DNA of 64,000 nucleotides. Origin: JAAGZL01 sp050291725 (lineage in GTDB: Bacteria > Pseudomonadota > Gammaproteobacteria > Chromatiales > Chromatiaceae). Below the pieces are notes generated by a model. That model was not told where the DNA came from. It saw only the letters and a list, made by a program, of their open reading frames with translations, and searched no databases. Made by a program: the position numbers and the translations under genes. The stretch is from NCBI GenBank assembly GCA_050291725.1, contig JBNKKH010000028.1, positions 1 to 64,000 on the forward strand, given 5' to 3'. Shown in pieces: positions 1 to 8,476 of the stretch (positions are counted from its first letter, which is position 1; each line of letters begins with the position of its first letter).

Positions 1-573
1 GCTGAGGGTCGGACCTGGCAATGGCTTTGGGCCATAACCAATCATCGCCTGTTCGATCTGGTAGCAATGGCCAGCATGCTGCTGCTGTATTGCCACCGCA
101 GCCTGATTGGGGACCGGGAGAATGTGAACCGCTACATAGCCATCGGCATACTGCTACTGCTTACCGCCTTGATAGCATCCCAAATAGGCAAAGCCCTGCC
201 CATCGAAAGGATTAGCGGCACCTTTGAATACCCCGAGGCCCTGCGCGTCTCCCAACTTGTTCCCGTAGCGGCCAAGGATACCGCCATAGACAGCTTCCCG
301 GGAGACCACGGCCTGATACTGCTGCTGTTCGCCGGGTTTGTCTCCTTCTTTATGCCGCGTAGTTACGGCATAACCGCCTCCATTATGATGGTCGCCTTTA
401 CCCTGCCGCGTCTGATGAGCGGGGCCCACTGGCTAACCGATGAGATAGTGGGAGCTCTCTCCATTGGGGTAATATTGCTGAGCTGGATACTGGCCACCCC
501 TCTGCACCGCTGGGCACTGGATGTAATTGAAGGATGGGTGATGCGATGCAGGAAAAAATCATCTGATAGCTAA
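1..573 (+). CDS. PAP2-family phosphatase, 5' end outside window
   Basis: The reading frame is open from base 1, so the N-terminus lies before the window; an internal Met at 67 is not needed as a start because in-frame codons upstream encode a plausible Trp-rich helix. The family removes phosphate from lipid phosphates such as undecaprenyl pyrophosphate or phosphatidylglycerol phosphate, at the inner membrane. The second phosphatase motif reads SFPGDH and the third reads PRLMSGAHWLTD, with the expected Arg, His and Asp, and hydrophobic helices surround them. A Lys upstream (VAAKD) may belong to motif one. The stop lies 2 bp before the TatD-type gene, so they are probably co-translated. The substrate cannot be told. 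Confidence 0.8.
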   Translation, partial: AEGRTWQWLWAITNHRLFDLVAMASMLLLYCHRSLIGDRENVNRYIAIGILLLLTALIASQIGKALPIERISGTFEYPEALRVSQLVPVAAKDTAIDSFPGDHGLILLLFAGFVSFFMPRSYGITASIMMVAFTLPRLMSGAHWLTDEIVGALSIGVILLSWILATPLHRWALDVIEGWVMRCRKKSSDS

Positions 574-575
574 TC

Positions 576-1340
576 ATGTTGATAGACAGCCATAGCCACT
601 TTGACGATCGAAGATTTGACCAAGATCGACCTGATGCATGGAGTCGCGCCCAAGAAGCAAATGTAGCAACTCAAATCATACCGTCTGTCACCGCCGCAGG
701 GTGGCCGCGGGTAAAAGAGACCTGTGCCAGCTTCCCCGGACTCTATCCCGCCTATGGCCTACACCCCATGTTCTGCCATGAACACAAGGATGCTGATCTA
801 CAGACCCTAAGAGAGTGGATCCAGCAGGAGCAACCGGTAGCAGTGGGTGAATGCGGCCTGGACTTCTATATAAAGAATCCAGACAAGGGGCGCCAACTGG
901 AACTGTTCCAGGCGCAACTGGAGATAGCCAGCGAATACAACCTGCCGGTGATCATCCATGCCCGCAAGGCAATAGAGGATGTAATCAACTCGCTAAATAA
1001 CTATCCCGGCCTGCGTGGTGTTCTGCACAGCTACTCCGGCAGCCGGCAACAGGCAGAACGTCTGATGGAAAAGGGATTCCTCATGAGTTTTGGCGGCCCT
1101 ATCACCTACCCCAGGGCCAGTCGTCTGCACAAACTGGTGGCGGAGCTTCCACTGGAGTCCATCATGCTGGAGAGCGACTCCCCAGACCAACCGGACATCG
1201 GGCACCAAGGCCAGCGCAATGAACCATCCTTCCTACCCTTGATACTGCAACAGATAAGCGAAATCAGGGATGAATCTTCCGAGGTCATCGCAGCCCAAAC
1301 CACAAAAAATGCACAACAACTTTTCGGGATAGAGCCATGA
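576..1340 (+). CDS. TatD-family metal-dependent hydrolase (YjjV-like)
   Basis: This is a cytoplasmic TIM-barrel hydrolase of the TatD DNase family, 254 residues, the usual length. The metal ligands can be picked out: H6 and H8 in DSHSHFD, E92 in GECGLDFY, H128 in IIHAR, H151 in HSYSG and D201 in ESDSP. Family members have 3'-5' DNase or D-aminoacyl-tRNA deacylase activity; which applies here is not visible. The ATG at 576 follows the PAP2 stop by 2 bp, and the 3' end overlaps tcdA by four bases (ATGA). The sequence resembles the YjjV branch more than TatD itself. Confidence 0.9.
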   Translation: MLIDSHSHFDDRRFDQDRPDAWSRAQEANVATQIIPSVTAAGWPRVKETCASFPGLYPAYGLHPMFCHEHKDADLQTLREWIQQEQPVAVGECGLDFYIKNPDKGRQLELFQAQLEIASEYNLPVIIHARKAIEDVINSLNNYPGLRGVLHSYSGSRQQAERLMEKGFLMSFGGPITYPRASRLHKLVAELPLESIMLESDSPDQPDIGHQGQRNEPSFLPLILQQISEIRDESSEVIAAQTTKNAQQLFGIEP

Positions 1341-2119
1341 GTCTAGATCAGGAAAGAACAGAGATCCTAATCGGCCCAGAAGGGATCGCCAAACTTAGCG
1401 CTAAGCATGTCATGGTGGTAGGCCTGGGCGGTGTTGGTGGCTACGCTGCTGAGGCGATTGCCCGCGCCGGTGTTGGTCGCATGACCATTGTAGACCATGA
1501 TCCTGTGTCACCATCCAACTGTAATCGGCAATTAGCCGCCCTGCAATCCACCATCGGCAAACCCAAGGTGGAGGTAACGGCCCAGAGGCTATTAGACATA
1601 AACCCAGAGCTAAATCTGGAGATAAAAAACCAATTCATATCACCAGACAATATCACCGAACTACTGGCAGAAACAGCTGTGGACTACCTACTGGACTGCA
1701 TCGACAGCATCGCCTGCAAAGCGGCTTTGGTAGCCGCATGCCAGAAACATGGAGTGCCGGTAGCATCCGCCCTAGGGGCCGGTGGTAGAGTGGATGTATC
1801 CAGAGTAATGATCTCCACATTGGAAAAGACGCAGGTCTGCCCCCTAGCCAGAGCGATGCGCAGCCAGATGAGAAAATTAGGGGCATCACTAGACTACCCG
1901 GTGGTCTACTCTAACGAAATACCGGTAAAAGGACTACCCCATCAACCTATAGATGGAGCTGCTCCCGGTCGCCCAAGAGCGGTCAACGGCAGCATATCCT
2001 ATCTGCCGGGGTTATTTGGGCTAATGCTGGCAGGATTTGTGATTGAGGAACTCATATATTCTAATTATGACAACCTCAAAAAAAGTCGAAAAACAAAAAA
2101 ACATAGTAATAATCCATAA
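1337..2119 (+). CDS. tcdA: tRNA threonylcarbamoyladenosine dehydratase TcdA
   Basis: An E1/ThiF-like ATP-dependent enzyme that cyclises t6A37 to ct6A in ANN-decoding tRNAs. The Rossmann nucleotide loop GLGGVGG lies at residues 29-35. It is followed by the acidic segment IVDHDPVSPSNCNRQ, which binds ATP and carries the conserved Asn-Arg pair. The hydrophobic C-terminal segment SYLPGLFGLMLAGFVIEE is typical of the family. Length is 260 residues against about 268 in E. coli. The start overlaps the TatD-like gene by four bases, indicating translational coupling. The extreme C-terminus is Lys/Asn rich. Confidence 0.92.
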   Translation: MSLDQERTEILIGPEGIAKLSAKHVMVVGLGGVGGYAAEAIARAGVGRMTIVDHDPVSPSNCNRQLAALQSTIGKPKVEVTAQRLLDINPELNLEIKNQFISPDNITELLAETAVDYLLDCIDSIACKAALVAACQKHGVPVASALGAGGRVDVSRVMISTLEKTQVCPLARAMRSQMRKLGASLDYPVVYSNEIPVKGLPHQPIDGAAPGRPRAVNGSISYLPGLFGLMLAGFVIEELIYSNYDNLKKSRKTKKHSNNP

Positions 2120-2381
2120 TTCGCTCATTTACCTCATCTGGGGGATGTGCGTAACAATATCTATAACTAGAATGCGTAGGTATCACGATAGAGCATTGCT
2201 TGGATTACGGTGGCAGACCCAGCACCAAGCACTATGCTGCGACCAAAACATCATAGATACAGTTAATTGCATCAGATACAACATGTGGTCTCGTTCATGT
2301 TTTTTATGTGTTTTTAACTCAAATTGATCAGTTGCCGCTTATTTTTCAGCTGACTGAAACGGCTTTATTTAGGAAAAGATT

Positions 2382-2936
2382 ATGAAAAAAGCGTTCACAA
2401 AACTATTTTTTACATTGATTATCTGTTTTGTTTCAACGACGGAAGTTTACGCCTATGCATATCCAACATCAGAAATAAGCACCTTGGGTGACTTTGTTGG
2501 TGATTCAGGAGAGTTATACACAGGCACACTTTCTGGAATATTTTCTGCTACGGGCGTGGGATATGAAGCCGGTTATTATAATACTTTCACCGGTGGCGGA
2601 GTTGAAATTTTTAACTCTAAAATGACGCCAGATGGCACTTGGTCAAACAACTTTGATTGGAGCACTGCGGGGTTTTCATCCGATCCAGGTACAGGGGAGT
2701 ACAATCATTATCAGGTGTATGAATTGACCGAAACTTGGAACCCAGCAGGAACAGGGCTCTCCTTCGAGAAGGGAACTTTCATTGTTGGGTATGGTGACTC
2801 TACCGGTGACGGTGATTTTGATGATTTAATCATTGCCGCAAAAAATACAGCCCCAGTACCACTCCCTGCAGCGGCATGGCTGTTCGTATCTGGACTTCTT
2901 GGTTTAATCGGATACTCACGCAGAAAAGCTGCCTGA
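2382..2936 (+). CDS. Secreted protein with VPLPA-CTERM sorting signal
   Basis: A 184-residue exported protein of unknown function. It begins with a Lys-led hydrophobic signal peptide (residues 1-25, cleavage near VYAYA). It ends with VPLPAAAWLF, a hydrophobic stretch and the basic tail YSRRKAA, the layout of the VPLPA/PEP-CTERM class recognised by exosortases. The body is rich in Gly, Thr, Ser, Tyr and Asp, typical of extracellular polysaccharide-associated substrates of this class. It stands alone behind a 262-bp AT-rich gap (2120-2381) in which I see no gene, and an intrinsic terminator follows. No exosortase gene is in the window, so it must be elsewhere if the signal is used. Confidence 0.8.
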   Translation: MKKAFTKLFFTLIICFVSTTEVYAYAYPTSEISTLGDFVGDSGELYTGTLSGIFSATGVGYEAGYYNTFTGGGVEIFNSKMTPDGTWSNNFDWSTAGFSSDPGTGEYNHYQVYELTETWNPAGTGLSFEKGTFIVGYGDSTGDGDFDDLIIAAKNTAPVPLPAAAWLFVSGLLGLIGYSRRKAA

Positions 2937-2961
2937 TACAGCTTTACAATTTTATCCTAGA

Positions 2962-2992
2962 CCCCATTATGGCTTGCCATAGTGGGGTTTTT
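2962..2992 (+). terminator. Intrinsic terminator after the VPLPA-CTERM gene
   Basis: An 11-bp stem CCCCATTATGG / CCATAGTGGGG with one G-T pair and a 4-base loop is followed by a short T run (GGGGTTTTTC). It lies 25 bp past the stop codon at 2936. Confidence 0.8.
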
Positions 2993-3056
2993 CATGGGCG
3001 GATAAAAAATGGAGGTCAATTGAATTAAGTCCCTAACACCAAACCAAGCATCCAAA

Positions 3057-3650
3057 TCACAACTCAACTACCTCAAACTGCTCCACCCATACAACCTCAC
3101 AGGCGTGGTTTCCGGTATCTTCACGGGTCAGGGAGCTTTTCCAACGTCTGCCGTCCTCTGCAACCACCTCAACCAGATAACCTCTAAGCTCTATGATGTC
3201 GCCGCTCCTGGCCTGCTTGATATCTGACTCAATAGCAGCATCGGCCGGTATCATATGCATATTGGCGCTGTGGGTTTCGATCTCCCGCTTGGGGATCGGT
3301 AGAGTTTTAGTGTGCCAGCGGTACCAACGACCGCTTTGGGATATCTCTATCTTATCGATTACCGCCTCATCTGACATTCTGCCCCAGCCCAAGGCCAGAT
3401 CCACGGGTGAAATCTCGGACTCACTGTCGAATGTGTACTCTTCCCTGGATAGAACTTTGGCCCTAATCTTAAATTTAGCCAAGGGGGTAACCTTGTATTT
3501 ACCAAATTCAAAGCTGGTCGGGTTATCGATATTAATCTGAATAGGATCGGCTTGGGCTTTTACTCCAGGCCCAAGAGTCACATCACCTGTGTCAGATACA
3601 AGTTTCCATACAGTAAGGGCAACCAACAGCAGGAATATGAGTTTTTTCAT
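3057..3650 (-). CDS. Conserved envelope protein of unknown function
   Basis: I do not recognise a named family with certainty. The 197-residue protein starts with a short basic N-terminus and one hydrophobic segment (about residues 3-19), so it is exported or membrane anchored. The remainder looks like a beta-rich soluble domain with aromatic motifs (GWGRMSD, GRWYRWH). It contains an SGDIIELRGYLVEV segment like those of small oligonucleotide-binding-type folds, and a single Cys near the C-terminus (HACEVVW). The upstream DNA carries a copy of the acnA 3' end, suggesting that this gene once directly followed acnA. Confidence 0.7.
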   Translation of the reverse strand: MKKLIFLLLVALTVWKLVSDTGDVTLGPGVKAQADPIQINIDNPTSFEFGKYKVTPLAKFKIRAKVLSREEYTFDSESEISPVDLALGWGRMSDEAVIDKIEISQSGRWYRWHTKTLPIPKREIETHSANMHMIPADAAIESDIKQARSGDIIELRGYLVEVVAEDGRRWKSSLTREDTGNHACEVVWVEQFEVVEL

Positions 3651-3760
3651 AGAAATATTGGCGACCGCATAACATTGAAGCTTGAGTTTTTTTGTTGCTG
3701 CACAGCGACAAAACAGATCTAACTGCTGGCAAGCATTCTCAATACATAGTGCAGAATACT
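3634..3760. repeat. Direct repeat copy 1 flanking the cyclase gene
   Basis: This stretch covers the first codons of the unknown envelope gene and the DNA upstream of it. It aligns, in the same orientation and with only small gaps, to 5690-5813. Shared blocks include CTTGAGTTTTT, AAAACAGATCTA, CTGCTGG and CTCAATACATAGTGCAG. The right part encodes, on the minus strand, a C-terminal tail of aconitase, while the intact acnA lies beyond copy 2. By eye the copies are about three quarters identical. Confidence 0.85.
3719..3760 (-). pseudogene. Remnant of the acnA 3' end
   Basis: Read on the minus strand this encodes ILHYVLRMLASS followed by a TAG stop. The intact acnA at 5774 ends ILHYVLRRLASR followed by TAG. 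The match in frame, including the stop position, shows that this is a leftover of an aconitase tail and not a chance hit. The similarity ends at about 3760, so only 12-13 codons remain. The gene-poor stretch 3651-3964 holds this remnant and, at 3893-3958, a possible nested hairpin downstream of the cyclase gene; I see nothing else there. Confidence 0.8.
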
Positions 3761-3964
3761 AATTACGTGGACACCCATCCATAAAGCCAGCTGATTTAAT
3801 TCTTATTCAGTCAGAATAATACAAAGCAGAGATATTCAAATAGAGGTTGGCAAGTATGGGGTGGGTTTCCGTTTCACTTCTGATACCAGGTTTCGACCTT
3901 GTGGAAACATGCGTTTATGCTTTTTTATACGCATTGCGGCCTGCTCCTGCAAGGTCGACATGCT

Positions 3965-5668
3965 TCATGAAGCCTCCCCCGAAGACTCTACGTCAGAATG
4001 GAGTGTCACCCGGTTACGGCCATTGAGCTTTGAACAGTAGAGCGCGTGATCAGCCGCGCTGATCATATCAGCCACGGTTTGGGCATGGTCAGGGAAGGTA
4101 GCTACACCGACCGAAAGGGTCGCCTGTATTGCCGGCTCACCGTGGTGCAGCGCCAACTCAGAAAACTCTTGCCGCCAATGATTGGCGTGCGTTCGCGCGT
4201 ACTCCGCGCTCATGTCTGGCATCAGCAACAGGAATTCGTCACCCCCGTAGCGACAGACGATGTCGCTAGATCGCGTGTGACGCAGCAATATCTTGGCAAG
4301 AGACTTCAGTACCTCGTCACCCACCGGATGACCGCAGGTGTCATTGATACGCTTGAAATAGTCGATGTCGATGGTCGTCAAGCTAAGTGGATGTCCGTCT
4401 CGCTTGGCCCGCGCCAGTTCGCGGTCAAAGTTCTCATCGAGGTAGCGGCGATTATGCAGACCAGTGAGGTGATCGCGCAGCGCCAGATCTTCGATACTGG
4501 CATTAAGCGTCCGAATTTCAGCCAGTTGCGCGTGCAGTTTGCCGGTCATCTGCATTTTGGCCGCGATCTCTTGTTGCAGTTTTCGGTTGAGGCGTATGAA
4601 GACCAGTGTCACCGAGCCGAGAGCAACGCCAACACAGAGAGCAGCGACCAGAGCCAACAGCATACGCCGGTGCTCGCGATCGCTTTCGGCATTAAGGTCG
4701 TAGAGGAACCCTTCAAGTGCAAAATCGTGCGGTAGCAACCCCAGTTTGGCATAAGTGTCGGCGATGTGCCGCCAGCGGCCAGGATACATGTAGCCCATTT
4801 CAACCAGGGCAGGCTGAACCAGCGGCACCATGTGGCGGGCCTCGTAAAGCAACTCGTTGCGGTCATTGAGGCGGGTACCATATCGGGCAAGAATTAGATC
4901 GGCGATTTCCTCAGGATGCTGCATGGCGTACTTCCAGCCCTTCATGCTCGCGGCGCGAAACGCCTTGACCCGCTGCGGGTGCTCTTCAAGCTCGCGCTGC
5001 GCTGTGAACAGGTTGTCGCCGTAGAAATCAATGCCGCCGGAACGCGGTGACAACAGCAGATACTTGAAACCAGCCTGATCCAGGGCATAAGGCTCGAGGC
5101 TGCTGTATGCACTGATGGCATCAGTATTACCGCTAATCAGATCTTCCGTATCAAAATCATGCGACAACAGATGCAGGGAGGATTCTGTCACTCCCTCAGC
5201 ACGTAGATAGGCCAATAGCTCATCCGCATGCTGTTCCAGCATCAGACGCTTGCCGACCAGATCATGCACCGAGCCGATGTCGCCACCCGAACGCACCAAC
5301 AACACCAGCGGCGAATGTTGGAATATAGTAGCCAGCACCACTACCGGCCTGCCCTTCTGGCGCTCCAGTATTAAGGCGCTGCTACTAACACCATACTGGG
5401 CACGGCCAGCAATTACCTCCTCGACTGGGTCTAGTGTCGGAGTCGCCTCCACGAAGCTTACGTCGAGGCCAGCCTCGCGATAATAACCTTTTTCCTGTGC
5501 GGCGTAGTAGCCAGCGAACTGGAACTGGTGCCTCCATTTGAGTTGCAGGGTGATCTGCTCCAATCCCGGAGCAGCTACCACTGGCCAGCTTAGTATCAGC
5601 AGCGCCGCTACCAGCAACATCGGCCCGGCAATCAAACAGCAGCGTCCCGTTTCTTTCAAGTTGGACAC
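3965..5668 (-). CDS. Diguanylate cyclase with periplasmic NMT1/THI5-like sensor
   Basis: A 567-residue c-di-GMP synthase. A signal/anchor helix (about 14-33) is followed by a periplasmic binding-protein domain of the NMT1/THI5-like type (38-325; LQLKWRHQFQFAGYYAA is the family opening). Then come a transmembrane helix (336-358), a short coiled coil (362-395) and a GGDEF domain. The active site RYGGDEF is intact at 473-479, and a product-inhibition site RSSD lies exactly five residues upstream (466-469). The ligand is unknown; relatives bind thiamine-pyrimidine precursors, nitrate/sulfonate or riboflavin-like compounds. The start is GTG without a clear ribosome site. The gene lies between two direct repeats and appears more GC-rich than its neighbours, so it may be an acquired insert. 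Confidence 0.88.
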   Translation of the reverse strand: MSNLKETGRCCLIAGPMLLVAALLILSWPVVAAPGLEQITLQLKWRHQFQFAGYYAAQEKGYYREAGLDVSFVEATPTLDPVEEVIAGRAQYGVSSSALILERQKGRPVVVLATIFQHSPLVLLVRSGGDIGSVHDLVGKRLMLEQHADELLAYLRAEGVTESSLHLLSHDFDTEDLISGNTDAISAYSSLEPYALDQAGFKYLLLSPRSGGIDFYGDNLFTAQRELEEHPQRVKAFRAASMKGWKYAMQHPEEIADLILARYGTRLNDRNELLYEARHMVPLVQPALVEMGYMYPGRWRHIADTYAKLGLLPHDFALEGFLYDLNAESDREHRRMLLALVAALCVGVALGSVTLVFIRLNRKLQQEIAAKMQMTGKLHAQLAEIRTLNASIEDLALRDHLTGLHNRRYLDENFDRELARAKRDGHPLSLTTIDIDYFKRINDTCGHPVGDEVLKSLAKILLRHTRSSDIVCRYGGDEFLLLMPDMSAEYARTHANHWRQEFSELALHHGEPAIQATLSVGVATFPDHAQTVADMISAADHALYCSKLNGRNRVTLHSDVESSGEAS

Positions 5669-5689
5669 GTACAGATTTAAAAATGGTAA

Positions 5690-5813
5690 GAAGATAAGTT
5701 TTTCATAGAGTTAATTGCGGCTGGAACAGATTTAAACTTGAGTTTTTGCTGCTGCACTGCGGCAAAAACAGATCTATCTGCTGGCCAGCCTCCTCAATAC
5801 ATAGTGCAGGATA
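5690..5813. repeat. Direct repeat copy 2 flanking the cyclase gene
   Basis: This is the partner of 3634-3760. Its right part is the genuine 3' end of acnA. Its left part contains, on the minus strand, a degenerate copy of the start of the unknown envelope gene: an ATG at 5706 opens a nine-codon frame MKNLSSYHF ending in TAA, comparable with MKKLIFLLL at 3650. Each repeat therefore carries one intact and one broken half of an ancestral acnA-envelope-gene junction. Confidence 0.85.
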
Positions 5814-8440
5814 CCGCCATGCATGAAGTAGTCCCACTCCTTGGGGGTATCGATGCGCACGGTCACCTGAAACTCTGTCTTACTGCCATCTGCTTTGGTA
5901 GCCGTGACCTGAACCTGCATGGGTCTATCGCTGGCGTCTCCGATATCGAACAACTCGCTACCATCCAGTCCCAGTGTTTCTGCACTCTCACCCGGCATGA
6001 ACTGGAGCGGCAACACCCCCATACCCACCAGGTTTGAGCGATGAATGCGTTCATAGCTGCTGGCGATAACCGCCTTCACCCCAAGCAGGCGGGTACCCTT
6101 GGCTGCCCAGTCACGGGAAGAACCGGTGCCGTACTCTTTACCAGCCAACACCACCAGAGGCGTGCCCTCCTCTCTGTAGCGCTCAGCAGCAGCATAGATG
6201 CTCATCTGCTCACCGCTTGGCTGATGCCTGGTCCACCCTCCCTCGGTGCCTGGAGCTAGCGAATTGCGTAGACGAATATTGGCAAAGGTGCCGCGCATCA
6301 TTACTTCGTGGTTGCCACGCCGGGAACCGTAGCTATTGAACTCCTCCTTCCGCAGCCCATTCTGCTTGAGATATTCACCTGCTGGGCTATCCTCGGCGAT
6401 TGCACCGGCGGGAGAAATATGATCAGTGGTAACACTATCACCCAGAAGCGCCAGCACCCGTGCACCAGTGACCGCCTCAATCTTCTCTGGATCACGGCTC
6501 ATACCATCGAAATAGCTGGGCTTGCGAATATAGGTAGAATCCTTATCCCAGTTGTATTTTTGGGCAGAGACCACATCCAATCCTTGCCAGCGGCTATCTC
6601 CAGAAAAAACCGTCTGGTAAGCGGAGCGGAACATCTCAGAGTCGACGTTAGATTGGATAATTTCCTGAATCTCATGACCACTGGGCCAAATATCACGTAG
6701 GTAGACCGGGTTGCCCTCATGATCTATTCCCAGCGGATCGGCGTACATATCTATATCCATGGTTCCAGCCAGGGCGTAGGCCACTACCAGGGGCGGCGAG
6801 GCCAGATAGTTCATCTTCACATGCTGGTGGATACGACCTTCAAAATTGCGGTTACCGGAAAGCACAGAAGTACACACCAGATCGCCCTGCTGGATAGCAT
6901 CAGCGATAGGCTGCGGCAAGGGTCCAGAGTTGCCGATACAAGTGGTGCAGCCGTATCCCACCACGCTAAATCCCAGTGCCTCAAGATCATCCAGTAGTCC
7001 CGCCTGTTGCAGATACTCGGTCACTACCTGGGAACCGGGAGCCAGACTGGTCTTAACCCAGGGCTGGCTACTCAAACCCAACTGCACTGCCTTGCGGGCC
7101 AATAACCCAGCAGCAACCATAACGGATGGATTGGAGGTGTTAGTGCAGGAGGTGATGGCGGCAATAACAACGGCTCCATCCTTGAGATTAAAGCACTGAT
7201 CCTGGTACTCCACCTCAACTTCATCAGATTTCTCTCTGCCTTTGCGGAAGCTATCAACAGAGTCTTGATAGGCCGATTTTGCACTGCCTAGGGCAATACG
7301 ATCTTGAGGGAGTTTAGGCCCGGAAAGGCTTGGCTCCACTGTTGAGATATCCAATTCCACAACCTCTGTGTACTCAGGTTCGGGGGCTCCTGCCTGCCGA
7401 AACATGCCCTGAGCTTTGGTATAGGCCTCAACCAAAGCCACCTGTTGTGCGCTTCTGCCAGAGAGCCGCATATAGCGTAGGGTCTCATCATCAATGGGGA
7501 AGATACCGCAGGTAGCGCCATACTCCGGGGCCATATTGGCAATAGTGGCCCGATCAGTTAGGGGCAGATGATCCAAGCCGTCGCCAAAAAACTCGACAAA
7601 TTTACCCACTACCCCCTTTGCCCGCAGCATCTGGGTAACGGTCAGCACTAAGTCTGTAGCGGTAACCCCCTCAGCAAGATCGCCGGTGAGACGGAAACCG
7701 ATCACCTGGGGAATGAGCATGCTAATGGGCTGACCCAGCATCCCGGCCTCGGCTTCGATGCCGCCCACGCCCCAACCTAGAACCCCGATGCCATTTATCA
7801 TGGTGGTGTGGGAGTCGGTACCTACCAGAGTGTCGGGATAAGCCTGTGTAGCCCCATCCGTCTCCTTGGTGAAAACCACTGGCGCCAGATACTCCAGATT
7901 GACCTGATGCACTATGCCGGTACCAGGTGGCACCACCCGAAAATTAGAAAAGGTCTGCTGGCCCCAGCGCAAAAAGGCGTAGCGCTCTTTGTTACGATCG
8001 AACTCGATCCTGGTATTCAGGTCCAAGGCATTGTCTATCTTGAAGTTATCCACCTGCACCGAGTGGTCTATAACCAGATCGACTGGAGACAGCGGATTTA
8101 TTTTGTCAGGATCGCTGCCGAGATCACTCATAGCCTCACGCATGGCAGCAAGGTCTACCACCGCAGGCACTCCAGTAAAATCCTGCAACACCACCCGCGC
8201 CGGAGTGAAGGATATCTCCCTGTCTGGCTGGGCCTGGGGGTCCCAGTTGGCCAGTGCGGCAATATCCTCCCGAGTCACAGCCACCCCATCCTCCAAACGC
8301 AGGAGATTCTCCAACAATATCTTTAGAGAGAATGGCAGCCGCGCGAGAGCGTAATCCGGCTCTAATGCCTTAAGGCTAAAAATCTCATACTCGGTATCAC
8401 CAACACTAATACTGGTTTGCGCATTGAAGCTGTTGCTCAT
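5774..8440 (-). CDS. acnA: Aconitate hydratase A
   Basis: A TCA-cycle and glyoxylate enzyme that interconverts citrate and isocitrate through a [4Fe-4S] cluster in the cytoplasm. At 888 residues it matches the AcnA/IRP1 class. Cluster cysteines are seen in SCTNTSNPSVM and in YGCTTCIGNSGP, and the C-terminal swivel domain has SSYERIHRSNLVGMGVLPL with the catalytic Ser-Arg region. An AAGGCG sequence precedes the ATG. The unknown envelope gene was probably its original downstream neighbour; the cyclase gene now intervenes. AcnA-type enzymes are the stress-stable aconitases, which fits the adjacent ferritin-like gene and the oxidative-stress island. Confidence 0.97.
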   Translation of the reverse strand: MSNSFNAQTSISVGDTEYEIFSLKALEPDYALARLPFSLKILLENLLRLEDGVAVTREDIAALANWDPQAQPDREISFTPARVVLQDFTGVPAVVDLAAMREAMSDLGSDPDKINPLSPVDLVIDHSVQVDNFKIDNALDLNTRIEFDRNKERYAFLRWGQQTFSNFRVVPPGTGIVHQVNLEYLAPVVFTKETDGATQAYPDTLVGTDSHTTMINGIGVLGWGVGGIEAEAGMLGQPISMLIPQVIGFRLTGDLAEGVTATDLVLTVTQMLRAKGVVGKFVEFFGDGLDHLPLTDRATIANMAPEYGATCGIFPIDDETLRYMRLSGRSAQQVALVEAYTKAQGMFRQAGAPEPEYTEVVELDISTVEPSLSGPKLPQDRIALGSAKSAYQDSVDSFRKGREKSDEVEVEYQDQCFNLKDGAVVIAAITSCTNTSNPSVMVAAGLLARKAVQLGLSSQPWVKTSLAPGSQVVTEYLQQAGLLDDLEALGFSVVGYGCTTCIGNSGPLPQPIADAIQQGDLVCTSVLSGNRNFEGRIHQHVKMNYLASPPLVVAYALAGTMDIDMYADPLGIDHEGNPVYLRDIWPSGHEIQEIIQSNVDSEMFRSAYQTVFSGDSRWQGLDVVSAQKYNWDKDSTYIRKPSYFDGMSRDPEKIEAVTGARVLALLGDSVTTDHISPAGAIAEDSPAGEYLKQNGLRKEEFNSYGSRRGNHEVMMRGTFANIRLRNSLAPGTEGGWTRHQPSGEQMSIYAAAERYREEGTPLVVLAGKEYGTGSSRDWAAKGTRLLGVKAVIASSYERIHRSNLVGMGVLPLQFMPGESAETLGLDGSELFDIGDASDRPMQVQVTATKADGSKTEFQVTVRIDTPKEWDYFMHGGILHYVLRRLASR

Positions 8441-8476
8441 GGATATACGCCTTGTCTTTATTCTATCTAACAGAAA

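Noticed and set aside
2043..2327. 94-codon plus-strand frame after tcdA
   Set aside because: It begins inside tcdA in another frame, has biased low-information composition, no ribosome site and no recognisable domain.
3634..5813. Insertion-sequence or transposon bounded by the direct repeats
   Set aside because: No transposase or integrase and no terminal inverted repeats. The repeats are long, gene-derived and diverged, unlike target-site duplications.
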